Shown here: piece after piece, positions 1 to 10,766 of the stretch
Layout: every line of letters begins with the position of its first letter
Numbering within the stretch: position 1 is the first letter of the stretch
Assembly: GCA_022497155.1 (NCBI GenBank)
Contig: MU385744.1
Span: forward strand, 1-64,000
Direction of reading: 5' to 3'
Length of the DNA: 64,000 nucleotides
From: Whalleya microplaca
Lineage: Eukaryota; Ascomycota; Sordariomycetes; Xylariales; Xylariaceae
Notes under the pieces: model-generated
Database searches by the model: none
Seen by the model: the letters and a program-made list of their open reading frames with translations, nothing else
What the model was told of the DNA's origin: nothing
Translations under genes and position numbers: made by a program

Positions 1-600
1 TAAATTAAATAAATTAAATAAATTAAATAAATTAAATAAATTAAATAAATTAAATAAATTAAATAAATTAAATAAATTAAATAAATTAAATAAATAAATT
101 AAATTAAATTATTATATAATAATTAATTAACTTTTTATTTTCACTTTATAATGTTATAATTATATATATATATATTATTAAATAAGCTTTATATTATAAT
201 ATAAATATTATACGAATAATTAAAAGTTATAATTAATTTATAATATTATATATATATTTTATATATAAAAAAATTGAGGGAATTTTTTATACGGAGAAAA
301 TATGAGAATTTTTTCGCATTAAAATAGCTTAATTAACTACTTTTAATCGCACGGTTAAACTAAGCGTTATTTTAATATATTCACTTAAATATATTATTAA
401 TTATAAAATAAAATAAAAGTTTATAATTATTTTTAATAATAATTAATAATTAATTAATAAAGTTAACTTTATTATTATATTATATTTAAATTTACTTATT
501 ATTAAAATCGTAAATCTCTTTTTTAAATGCGCTAATTAAATGTTATAATATTAACGCTACTCCCGAGTTTTAAAAATTTAAAATAGCTGTAACAAATCGC
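1..600. repeat. AT-rich block with 9-bp tandem repeat
   Basis: The first ~95 bases are about ten head-to-tail copies of the 9-mer TAAATTAAA. The following ~500 bases remain almost entirely A and T, with only scattered G or C, many stop codons in all frames and no gene. Composition changes to normal within about 540-700. Such blocks in filamentous ascomycetes are usually transposon sequence mutated by RIP, centromeric or subtelomeric DNA, or a contig edge. I see no recognisable transposon protein left and no TTAGGG telomere array. Confidence 0.85.
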
Positions 601-1204
601 TCTAATAGCTAATACCCCACTAGCTAATCCCCATTGCTAAACCCCGTTAAGCCATTAGGACAAAAGCGTATCTAATATTCAAGGTGGCACTTAAATATCT
701 AGTATTAGCTTATACGCCGCATCCATCCGACTAATGGTTATGACAATAGCTTATGCGATTTCCAATGTTAACGATCCTTCGGCCTTCGGACTTCAAGACT
801 TGACGGCCGGACATATCGGACCGGTCTTCATTTCGGACCCGACCTTGCCATGCCTACCTAGCAATCTACATAACCTAACTTACATGAACATATATAAACA
901 TACTTCTGATCAAGTACGTGCACTCCCTTTCATTGTAATACCAGTCAACATTTAGTCTGTCTAAATTCGTAAAATAAAAGACTTGTCATCCTTACAAAAA
1001 CTGGACCGACTTTATGACCAACTTCTAGTATTCTTCCCCGTGCTGCTTCTACTATATGGTACTTCATAATCTGTGGATGTCCGCTTGCACCAACGCATTC
1101 GTTAAACTCCCTTCTCTGCTGATTACCTTTGGGTCTTCTTACAAGACAGACTCTTTTATCCAATTTCATCCACGGGCCCTTGTCTTATTATACTACATTG
1201 AAGC
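601..1204. other. Transition zone and MCR1 upstream region
   Basis: Normal-composition sequence between the AT block and MCR1. It holds only short frames without recognisable domains. The GC-poor character fades between 600 and 700, and the rest is presumably the MCR1 promoter and leader. I see no RNA gene. Confidence 0.5.
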
Positions 1205-2267
1205 ATGGCTTCTAGGCACCTTTTCACAGGCCGCCTAGTCGGGGCTATAAGTGGAACCTTAGTTTCTGGTGTCGGCCTCGGGCTATACTGTAGATATATG
1301 ACCAATGCCGCCCACGCGGAATCTGGCGAGAAGAAAGCCTTTGGACAGGGACCGGCATTTCTATCTCTTCGACTCGAAAGTAGCGAGGCCGTGAACCATA
1401 ATACCAAGCGATTACGCTTCGAATTGCCCGAACCTGATGTTATAAGTGGCTTAGGCTTGACCTGTAAGCAGCACCCGCCAGATGGAGTACGCAAAATCTA
1501 GCTAGCTACTTATTGATCTGTTCAACAGCTGCACTCCTAACCTTTTCCTGGCCGAAGGGTTGCATGTTACCCGTTATACGCCCCTACACACCGATCAGCA
1601 CCCTGGGTAAGCACGGCTTGTCATCTTTGTGTGATCAGGGTCGATCTAACCTTCTTTCCTCTTAGACGAGCCAGGTATCCTGGAATTCCTCGTGAAGAGA
1701 TACCCTAACGGAAAGCAGAGCACACATCTGCATTCCTTACAGCCGGGCGAATCTCTACGCTTCGTTGTCCCAATACCGGGGTACAAGGTGAGACTGACAA
1801 CGGAAGATAAGATTGGCTTCAACTAACAATACAAGTGGCATGCAAACAAGCACGCAGAGATTACGCTCATTGCCGGGGGTGCTGGCATTACACCAGCATA
1901 TCAGCTCATCAAGGGAATTTTACAAAACCCAGCGGACCACACCAAGATCACACTAGTATTTGGCGTGAATACGGATGCCGACTTATTGCTAAAGAAGGAA
2001 TTTGACGAGTATGAGGCTCGCTTTCCAGGCCGCTTCAAGGCCGTCTACACGGTCAGTCATCCCGCGCAGGGGTCGGCTTTTCGAAAGGGGTACGTGACAA
2101 AGGAGTTGCTGAAGGAGGTAGCGATGTCGTCAGTACCTGTGACTGATGATGCCAAGGTTTTCGTCTGTGGCCCACCGCCAATGGAAGAGGCCCTGGTTGG
2201 TAATTGGCGGAAACAGGGCATTCTGCACGAGCTTGGCTATAGAAGTGACCAGATATACAAATTCTAA
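1205..2267 (+). CDS. MCR1: NADH-cytochrome b5 reductase, mitochondrial type
   Basis: Flavoprotein that passes electrons from NADH to cytochrome b5 or related acceptors. Mcr1 sits in the mitochondrial outer membrane and intermembrane space. Exons 1205-1463, 1529-1606, 1666-1787 and 1836-2267 give 296 residues, close to the family length. The N-terminus ([17 protein letters not shown]) is basic and followed by a hydrophobic stretch, as in the Mcr1 anchor. The FAD-binding motif RPYTPIS is in exon 2. The phosphate/NADH-binding stretch [12 protein letters not shown] is in exon 4, then the C-terminal nucleotide motif [12 protein letters not shown] and the typical KF ending. All three introns are GT-AG (65, 59 and 48 bp). 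The gene starts only ~600 bp from the AT-rich block but shows no stop or frame damage. The exact start codon is the first in-frame Met with a targeting-like sequence. Confidence 0.93.
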
Positions 2268-2750
2268 ATGCTTGCTATTATTATCAACGCTGGGGAAAGG
2301 ATATGGAGGTTATTACATTCGATTGATAGGACATGCTGTGCAGTTTGATTTGATGCAAAGTAACGTGTTTCCATTAACATTATTACCTAATTGGACCCTG
2401 AAAACCAACTGTAGTCATACGCATCATCAGCCTATTGCATGTCACGCGATAATCACCAGCTGTTGCTAGATGCTGTCAGCCCACCATCGAACAACAGTCC
2501 CGGAAATTTCTCGCAACCATCTGACTTTACGTATTGAAGGGATCACAATTCATGGGCGTGCAATGGTGCCAGGTCCTACTATATAAAATGGCTTTACTCA
2601 AGAGACAGTTTGCCATTGTGTAACAATAATCATCGCACATCGCAAAACCTACCTGTACCATCCATCCAACTACCCATAACCCTATTTTCCAGCTACAGCT
2701 AGCTGATTTGCATTGTCGTTATCGACCAGACATCAACAAAATCTAAGCAA
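2268..2750. other. Intergenic, MCR1 to small gene
   Basis: Contains the MCR1 3' region and presumably the promoter of the gene starting at 2751. A TATATAAAA-like stretch occurs near 2579-2587, about 165 bp upstream of that ATG. No other feature seen. Confidence 0.4.
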
Positions 2751-3242
2751 ATGACGACGAACTCATTTGGATCGCCCCTTCCAGCGTCTGATTTCCCCCC
2801 AAGTGTTGCCAAGGTGGCCACAGCTGGACATCGGGGATTGCCCAGATCAGCGAAGTGAGTACCTATTGTGCCTACCGTACACCCCTGAGCGACCACAGAC
2901 CACAAGTCGCATCTGGATCCGGCAGTCAGCTAACTTGGAGATACTAGACTCGCACCACTGTTTGCTCTAGGACTAGGTTCGTAGCTTTCTTCGACCTCCT
3001 TTCCCGGCTGCTGGTCGGCTTCAACCCATAATCCAGATAAGCTAACTGCAGCTCATTAAACAGCATACTACGTTGGCTCGCAGATTTCCTCGCGACGCGA
3101 GACTTCCCTGATGCAAGGTGATGCAGCGGCGCACAGAAAAGAAATCTTGGAGAATGCCTACGGCGATCGTTCCAGCTTAAAAAACCTCGAGGCCGCCATG
3201 CAAGCTTACACGTCGACCTCGATCAAGAAGCCTCCTCTATAA
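2751..3242 (+). CDS. Unrecognised small protein, spliced
   Basis: I do not recognise this protein. Exon 1 (2751-2854) starts at ATG and reads 34 codons (begins MTTNSFGSPLPASDFPPS), then meets a strong donor, GTGAGT at 2855. The last exon (from about 3064 after CAG, to TAA at 3240-3242) reads 59 clean codons. It has a charged, helix-like composition: YYVGSQISSRRETSLMQGD, then an HRKEILENAYGD segment and a lysine/proline tail. The phase of the two pieces does not match directly (phase 2 out, phase 1 needed). A small middle exon, for example 26 nt around 2900, or a different donor must exist, or my frame choice is wrong. A direct two-exon join would instead give a short product ending near 3115. 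The last exon has no early Met, so simple ORF scans miss it. Probably a conserved fungal small protein; this is inference. Confidence 0.45.
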
Positions 3243-3692
3243 ATTCGAGGATGTTACGGGGAGGTACATGTGACGCGTTGATAGCGCATCCGTGAGCGGG
3301 GACGAGAGTGGTCACGCTCTATTGTTCGATATGTTCATTTGTGCACTGGGAATAAGTTTACGGAGTTATATAGCGTTTTGGGCATACGCACGGCGTCTTT
3401 GGGTAGCTGACGGGTATATTGTAAACTACTAGCTCGGCAAGTTCGAGATAACCGCTCCCCTTTGCGATATTCGACGCTGAGAAGGGTTCATTGCAAGTCA
3501 ATATCGAATACAACACAAACTATACTGATGACGAATGTATAGTCATATTGCATCGGACCAGAATGATCTCAACCTGCATGAAGTGATGTTGACTCATATG
3601 CTGTTCTAACAAACCCGTGTCGCAAAATCCTCATACAATGAGTGCATGGCTTTGTGAAGCGCAAAAGATGAGTTTGTGCTAGACACTTTGAT

Positions 3693-3718
<26 letters not shown>
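3693..3718. repeat. (TA)13 microsatellite
   Basis: Perfect TA dinucleotide run, followed by CACACA. No gene overlaps it. Confidence 0.9.
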
Positions 3719-3724
<6 letters not shown>

Positions 3725-4129
3725 AAGGGGTGGGAGGATAAGCAGCATATGGATAGAGATCAGTACTCGGGATATGTATAGGTAATGTTACCATAAGAGT
3801 GTGAGGAGCACTAGCTATAAGCTTCCTATCCGTCAACTCGGTTTTCTCAGGCGTCTAGGAGAATTGGTCACTTACACAGAGCACGAACATTTTATATATT
3901 GAAAAATAAGAATCTAGCCCAAGTTTGACTCACAACACGGCTTACGACAGGAACGTTTGCCTTATAAGGTATATCGGCTTGACTTCATGTATGTAATGAT
4001 ATTATCAATAATACATGTGACGGCTGGTGTACGACTGTACATATGTATGCACCTGGCGACGGGTAAATATCGGATAGCGGGGTTCGGCGAGGGGCAGCTT
4101 CGAAGTCATGGGCCGATTGGATGCCGACA

Positions 4130-4136
4130 TGACTCA
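4130..4136. promoter_or_regulatory. Cpc1/Gcn4-type site TGACTCA upstream of TyrRS
   Basis: Exact palindromic-core heptamer, ~118 bp before the TyrRS ATG. Two further exact copies lie at 3926 and 3590. tRNA synthetase genes are known targets of cross-pathway control in fungi. Binding here is inferred. Confidence 0.5.
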
Positions 4137-4253
4137 CGAGGGGCAGCAGCATTTTATTATTAACCTGCCCCTCCATCCCGCAACCGTACACACTCCCTCA
4201 CATCGTGTGTGAAGGCATTCGGCGAAGGCATTCGTCAGTCCAGTCAGAGCGCC

Positions 4254-5724
4254 ATGACGGAATCGCAGGCTTCCGAGCGGCTCGCTCTCATCCACGAGAA
4301 CCTTGCCGAGGTCCTCAACCCCGAGATTATCGAAAAGATCGTCTCCGAGGGCCGCAACCCCAAGATCTACTGGGGTAAGCTGACCTCGATACTGATCACC
4401 TTGATGCTGGTGACTTCGATACTGACCCCCGAGCGCCAGGCACCGCCCCGACCGGCCGCCCTCACTGCGGCTACTTTGTGCCTGCCATCAAGATAGCCCA
4501 GCTGCTGGCCGCCGGCTGCGATGTCACCATCTTGATTGCCGACATCCACGCCTTTCTCGACAACCTCAAGGCGCCCCTCGATCTTGTCGCACAACGCGCC
4601 CAGTACTATCGCCAGATCGTCGTCTCCATCATGCAGTCCGTCGGTGTGTCGAGCGAGAAGTTGACCTTCGTCATGGGCAACTCCTACCAGAGGAATGCTG
4701 ACTATGTCATGGACGTGTACAAACTCTCTTCCTTGGTCTCGGAACACGATGCCAGGAAAGCCGGTGCTGAGGTTGTCAAGCAGTCGAGCAACGCCCCCTT
4801 AAGTGGCCTTCTCTACCCCATTCTCCAAGTCCTAGACGAGCAGTACCTAGATGTCGACGCCCAGTTCGGAGGTGATTACTCCTCCACCCGCGAAAAGCCT
4901 CGCTTCTTGAGCTGAGCTAACTTAACCTCTCGTCAGGCCTGGACCAGAGGAAGCTATTTACCGCTGCGAAGGAATGGCTGCCGAAGCTGGGATACAAAGA
5001 GGTCATTCTTCCTGCCTTTCGCCCCCGAATCTTTTCAGGCTAATTAATCTTGTACAGCGTGCTCATCTACTAAATCCTATGGTCCCCGGACTGCATGGTG
5101 GTAAAATGAGTGCTAGTGACCCAGGTACTGCTGCCAGTTTATTGTACCTTGCCTGCGAGACTTTTCTAATCATGCAATAGACAGCAAGATCGACCTCCTC
5201 GATTCCCCTGAGGTTGTCACCAAGAAGATCCGCAAGGCCATCGCGACGCCCAAGGTTGTTGAGGAGAACGGTCTTCTAGCCTTTGTAGAATTTGTTCTAC
5301 TCCCGGCCTCGGCTCTGCGTGGAAATCGGGAGTTCCAAGTCGACCGCTCCCGCGATGGCTTAGAGCCACTCGTCTACACCGCCATCGATCAGATACACCA
5401 AGATTACAGAAACGACGTTGTATGTTAAACCCTTCACTCTACCCCCTCCGCTGGAGGCTATATGGACATACTTACTGACTGATCGTTGTATAGTTGACAC
5501 CTCAGCTACTAAAGCCCGCAGTGGCGAAAGCCTTAAACTCGCTCCTGGGACCAATTCAGGCAGCCTATCAGGATTCTAAGGAATGGCAGGAAACAGCTTC
5601 GAAAGCGTACCCACCACCTCCCAAAAAGGAAAAGAAAGTCAAGGATAAGGGGTCGCGCCACCCAGGGCAGAAATCTGAGGAGGCGGTGAAAAGTTCAGAC
5701 AAGGTTTCGGCGGGATCTAGTTGA
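4254..5724 (+). CDS. TYS1: Tyrosyl-tRNA synthetase, cytoplasmic
   Basis: Class Ic aminoacyl-tRNA synthetase that charges tRNA-Tyr for cytosolic translation. Exons 4254-4374, 4440-4871, 4937-5001, 5058-5124, 5181-5419 and 5494-5724 sum to 384 residues, similar to yeast Tys1. The HIGH-like ATP signature appears as [14 protein letters not shown] at the exon 1/2 junction. The KMSKS-type loop is GGKMSASDP in exon 4. The eukaryotic/archaeal-type core GGLDQRK and NPMVPGL segments surround it. The C-terminus is a lysine-rich, [13 protein letters not shown] basic tail, as in fungal cytosolic enzymes. I prefer the ATG at 4254 ([10 protein letters not shown], good context) over the upstream in-frame ATG at 4209, which would add 15 unusual residues. 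Intron 1 contains an imperfect direct repeat. Intron 3 uses the weaker donor GTCATT. Confidence 0.95.
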
Positions 5725-7439
5725 CAGGAGATAAATTCATCTATGGCGTTGCAGGAAGCGGCATTAGATACCATTACGGATGATGATAGACTACATTATA
5801 ATTTAGATAAATCTGGATTCATATCGGACACCTTGAACGGCTGTTCGTGACCATGAGCTTCCAGCTAGTCAAACTCCAGTCGCTCTAGGAGGCTTTACTC
5901 CCAAGGCACGCTATTCGTACAGTATGGTCATCTCACATTTCGCAAGAAACTGAGCATGTGAAAATCATGGGGCAGGATAATAGCAACATCATGCAACTTG
6001 CGCCCAGCCCATTGGCGAGCAATGACGCAAGAAGTAAAAATACACCCCTTATTTTGCATTTGTAATGGCAGGTGCCGCATCAGAGGATAGCAAAGAACGT
6101 GACTTATGAATTTGTGAAGGCCTGGCAATTTTCCCTTGAGGAATGGATAGTGTTACTTGCGACCAGTGTAATGCTACTTATAGAGTTGAACATCTGGCTA
6201 GAGTTCATCGCGGTATTCTGATCGATAGAAGCCAAAGTTGGTAGACCCGAGAAGAGCTCTCGGTCTTGGTGAGATCCGGGTGTTATTCTACCTGCATTGC
6301 TCAAAGCCGTGGTCGATATATATTCTAGAGACGTTTCTAGCAATTATGACTGATACACTCAATGTAGAACCGGAAATATAGTAGACAGTATGATACCAGT
6401 TGCTTCAACATATGCCAGTCCTCTGGGTTTCACATTCCTCTTTCCTATATGTCACCATACATCCAACAGCATTGGGATTAATGAGATTACTTCCTCCCAA
6501 TTCGCTGCATATGTTTACACGATATATTATATTGACTCGAACAATGTATATCCACAACATACGCGGGTTGCCATATGATAATTCATGCCAGTCTACTTTT
6601 TCTTCTGCGTGTATACACACCAACTAAGTATTACCTGCCAGCATTCGATATTGACATGAGGCTTGAATATGACTCGAATGTCTTGGCCATCCGCGAAATA
6701 GGAATGCACCCCAACTGGTTTCAATATAAACGAAACTAGAGAAGTGTTCAATATTTGAGATTGTTCGTGTTAGATCGTGGCTATACCTGCTTCGTTTCAT
6801 CATTCAATGGGTCAGCCGGAACAAGTTTCTGCACGGAGTACGATGATCTTTTACGCATGGGACTCAAATGAAGCGAAGACCTACAGATACCATTAGAATA
6901 TCGAGCCAACCCATATGACTATTAAGCGAATGTGCAAGGGACCGGGTACATCGGGTGCTTTTTGGTTGATCGTCGTTGTGTCAATTTAGCCGCCGTGTAT
7001 GGATCGGCGCGGCTAAGGTGTAACGCGGTCGGTACGGCTAATCAACTCGCGGCGAGTAGTCAAGCCAGGCGGATATAGTAACCCCAGAGCCTCAAGTAAG
7101 GCCGACGTCAGTGCGGTCGGATGTAAGAAAGTGGTTAGGGCGCCCATTTTGGTTGTGGCAGCTATCCCCGAGATTCCTGCAGAGTCCTTCGGAATACAGA
7201 CCCCCATGTGCGAACGGAGACCGTCATGTGTTGAACAGCAGCCCTTCTTGCTTGCAGCAAACGTGTTTATAATCGGCGGTTCGTATGATAACCGTGCCTG
7301 GATACTAAAATAGATCTATGTACCGCAACCTACTAGTTTGCGCCGGGAGCTCAGTAGCTGCCATATTCAAAGCTGTATCATCTTGCCGGTATAATCCACA
7401 AGCTCCTCCTCTTTTCATTGATCGTGATAGAGAGTAACA
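5725..7439. other. Gene-free stretch
   Basis: 1.7 kb with only short frames on both strands and none with a recognisable domain or convincing splice structure. It contains the TyrRS 3' region and the SET-gene promoter. I see nothing else. Confidence 0.5.
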
Positions 7440-9378
7440 ATGTACGTGTCACATAGTTTATTGCCTCGCCTTATCTACATTGCAGCATTTTCTGCGTTAG
7501 CCGGAAGCTTATATGCTACATCTCACGACCATGTCTCGATCGCTACAAAGGCATGCCCGGCGAGCATACCAGCCGCTTTGCAACCTCAAGACCACACAGG
7601 CTGTTCACTACTGGTTGATGACAGCGTAGGGTATCGTCCAGTTGACTGGTCGCCCTGGACACACTCGCCAAAATGTCTACCAGCCCATAAGAAACCAGAA
7701 GTGAAGTACTGCGTTTTCACCAATTCGCAGCATGGAAACCAAGGTGTCAGTATCATCACGACACCAGAGACAGCGGCAAACAACGTTGACATGCTGAACG
7801 ACCCCGGTACTTCCTTTGCGAGACTCCTCCAAAACAGCAGTGGCGGAGCTTCATATAAAATTGCGGAAATTCCTGGAAAAGGAAAAGGGGTTGTTGCGAC
7901 GCGCCGTATTGAACGCTCTGAGACAATCAGTGAGTAGCACATGGAACAAACCATTAACTTTTCGTCCTGTTCCTGGGGAGCTAGTTACCTGCTGGCGTAT
8001 AATCGAGAGCCAGGAATGCCTCATTAGATGTTGACAGTCCCAATCTTTCGCCCAACCATCTTGAAAGAGGAAGTACTGATCTCAGATACTGTGTAGTGGC
8101 GGATTGGGCATCCATCGTCGTAGACGTGTCCTTTCCGATATCAGTGAGGCGATCTCAGGGGTACCATCTCTTCCACCAAGCTGCCGATCAGCTCGTAGAC
8201 CCTGACAGGTTACTTCGGCTCGGCCATACAAATGCACTCGCGGCAGATATTATGGAGGATGTGATAAGAACCAATGCGTTTTCGTGGTATGTTATTGAAA
8301 CTTCAACCCCCTGTCTCTCGAATACCCTTGTTCATGGCCATTGACCTTTTGCAGTAAGTATAATTATAGGATTAATTTTCAGTCTATTTACCTGGCCCAT
8401 GGCGAGGAAAATCTGAACGTCCCAGCAAGGTAGGTTTCGGAAGCTAACATGACATGTTTCATTTCACTAGATGCCCTGTCTGGTGAGCCGCATATGGCTG
8501 TGTATCCCGAAATATCCGTTGAGTCTCCCGGCAGTTTATACCCATTGCATCGATGGACTGACATGTATTGGCAGAGAATAAACCATGCTTGCAAGCCCAA
8601 GTAAGCTCTATGGTGTAGTTGTTCGGAGAAAAGGAAATGCTAAAAAACCTTTAGTGCATTCATAAGATTCTCACCGACGAGCCTGGCGGTTGGCATTATC
8701 GCCACGAGGAGGATTGAGCCTGGAGAAGAGATAAACATCAGCTGTATGAGACACCTAGTCCACCGAGCCTCGGCCTGGCTATGTTGCTAATCGCCAGATG
8801 AAATCTAGATATTCCGATGGGACAGACTCGTGACGAGAGACAGGTGGGTAATAGATGCTCGCCGTGGCCTTCAGATACCCTTCTCTTGTTGAATCAAGGC
8901 GACTGCGCCTATGTCGTGATATCATTGGAATGCCACCCAAAATGCGTTCATTGGTCTACTTTCCCATGTATCTAAGGAGGATTGGCCGGTTAACACATAT
9001 TAGGCCTCGCTGTCCCATTGGGGATTCAACTGTACCTGCAGCCTATGTACTGCATCCAAGACTGAGATCGCCGCCTCCGACTACCGTAGATCAAAGATTG
9101 ACAAGATGCGCAAAGAGGTCTTTCAGGCTATAGAAGCCTGGGACGGAACAAGGGCGGTCAAGCTCACACACGAAATGCTGGAACTCTTGCGCATTGAAGA
9201 GCTCGAAGCGCTATATGCGGCACAATACGAGATTCTTGCACGACTGTACTGGAAAGCGAAAGATATAAAGACGGCAACCAAATACGCACAGCAGTCATTA
9301 GATGTGCTGGTGGACCTGGGGTATATAGATGACGACCCACAAAGCCTTCCAACGTTATTGGAGAGCTTTACAAAATGA
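7440..9378 (+). CDS. SET-domain protein with N-terminal signal-like segment
   Basis: Probable protein lysine methyltransferase-like SET protein of the fungal SET/SMYD-like group; substrate unknown. The N-terminus (MYVSHSLLPRLIYIAAFSALAG) looks like a signal peptide or anchor and is followed by a Cys-containing region. The SET core starts at YKIAEIPGKGKGVVATRRIE, the first SET strand and G-x-G region. It continues with a helical part (HQAADQLVDPDRLLRLGHTN) and the cofactor/active-site segment RINHACKPNAFIRFSP (NH-C motif), then TRRIEPGEEINISY. A post-SET zinc-binding motif, WGFNCTCSLC, and a TPR-like helical C-terminus follow. Exon 1 is 7440-7929 and exon 2 starts at 8028. Later introns are at about 8519-8574, 8602-8652, 8744-8808 and 8845-9002. 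The splice between about 8287 and 8474 could not be resolved in frame, so one boundary may be unusual or damaged. Confidence 0.8.
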
Positions 9379-10178
9379 GAGACTAGATAAGGAGGGATCG
9401 GGTGGGATCTTGATATATTAACTTTAAATATCGTCTCACGGTGTTGTTAGATGGACAGTTGACACTCTTTGAACGAGTCTTTGGGGTTTCGTGGTTTACC
9501 TAAGATTTTGGGTGCTTAGCCGGCTAGACATTGCCAGAAGAAACCGTGTATGTAAATGGGAATCCGGGAATGTAGAGATGAAGATGCAGTGTACATAGAG
9601 CAATAGACCGTCAATAGACCACCTGGGAAGAATGCTCTGAACACCGGTTGGGTAACATTTGACGACCCTACAGTTAGCTGTCGTTGTGCTTGCGAGTTAG
9701 TGCAGTAAACACATAAGTTAGCCTTGAGACAATGTTACTAGGGGGAGTTTGACTCTTTTGCATTATGGATCAGGATGTAGAAGTTATCAAGCGTTATCAA
9801 GACTATGAAGTAGTTGAGCTCTGGCAGATTCTATTTATATGTAATTAAAAGAGTGAGGGAGCGCTCGAAGTATGTACAAAAGCGAATAACGCTTGCGTAC
9901 ATAACTCACCTACATATGCGCTGGACTTGGCGCACCTCCCAGGCTGAGGTCCTCAATGCGAAACACCTTCTCACTAGACACCGAGGCACTTATTAGATAC
10001 TCTATAGGTATACTATGCGATCTATAATAATCAGTTCTCCGCTTTTCACATGCTCCTGATATCTTACTTGTGCTCTGAAAATACTGACGTCTTAACACAG
10101 TCGACGGGAAAAGTCGCTACAGCATCCGCTCCAATCGCAGAGTTCTGGAAGTAAAAGCCAGCACGAGTACCCAGAGCC
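9379..10178. other. Intergenic
   Basis: 3' region of the SET gene and upstream region of GNA1. Only short frames; nothing recognisable. Confidence 0.5.
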
Positions 10179-10766
10179 ATGAGCGACAGCCCGGTCCTGT
10201 TCTCGGCTTCCCTCATCTCATCTGAGATTGCCAACTCATTGCCCGATGGCTTCACCATTCGCCCATTGGAGCGAGGAGACTACGCTAAGGGATTTTTCGA
10301 TTGTCTGAGAGTCCTTACATGGGTCGGAGATGTCGACGAGGCCCAATTCACTGAGAGGTACGACGAGATGGTAGAGGCCAAGAACACCTACTATTTTGTA
10401 GTGATTGAGCACGAAGGCCGTATTGCCGGCACAGGGGCTTTGGTAGTCGAGAAGAAATTGTGCGTTCCTTAGCTTCCAAGCCGAATAGTGCCGTTCAAGT
10501 TCTCACAGAAATTTAGCATCCATGGGCGAGGGAACTGTGGGCATATCGAAGAGATCTCAATCATCAAAGAGCACCAGGGTCGGGGATTAGGCCTAAAAAT
10601 GATCCAGGCTCTGGACTCCGTCGCCGTCAATGTCGGCTGTTACAAGAACATCCTTAATTGCGGTCCTCAGAATGAGCCCTTCTACGTCAAATGCGGTTAT
10701 CATAACTCCGGGATAGAGATGTCGCGCTATTTCGAAGCGGAGCGCGATGCCTACCACCGAGGTTGA
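10179..10766 (+). CDS. GNA1: Glucosamine-6-phosphate N-acetyltransferase
   Basis: GNAT-fold enzyme that acetylates glucosamine-6-phosphate with acetyl-CoA. This is a step to UDP-GlcNAc, the precursor of chitin, GPI anchors and N-glycans. Exon 1 (10179-10463) begins MSDSPVLFSASLIS and contains LPDGFTIRPLERGDYAKGF, characteristic of fungal Gna1. Exon 2 (10509-10766) holds HIEEISIIKEHQGRGLGLKM, with the acetyl-CoA pyrophosphate loop QGRGLG, and the C-terminal FYVKCGY segment typical of the active site. The only intron is 45 bp (10464-10508), very short, with donor GTTCCT. It restores the frame between VVEKK and FSIHGRG. Length is about 180 residues, as expected. Confidence 0.92.

Larger units (their letters stand above)
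3243..4253. other. TyrRS upstream region with TGACTCA sites
   Basis: About 1 kb without a supported gene. It holds a (TA)13 tract at 3693-3718 and three exact copies of TGACTCA at 3590-3596, 3926-3932 and 4130-4136. That is the site of Gcn4/Cpc1-type bZIP regulators. Short frames here have no recognisable domain. Confidence 0.5.
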
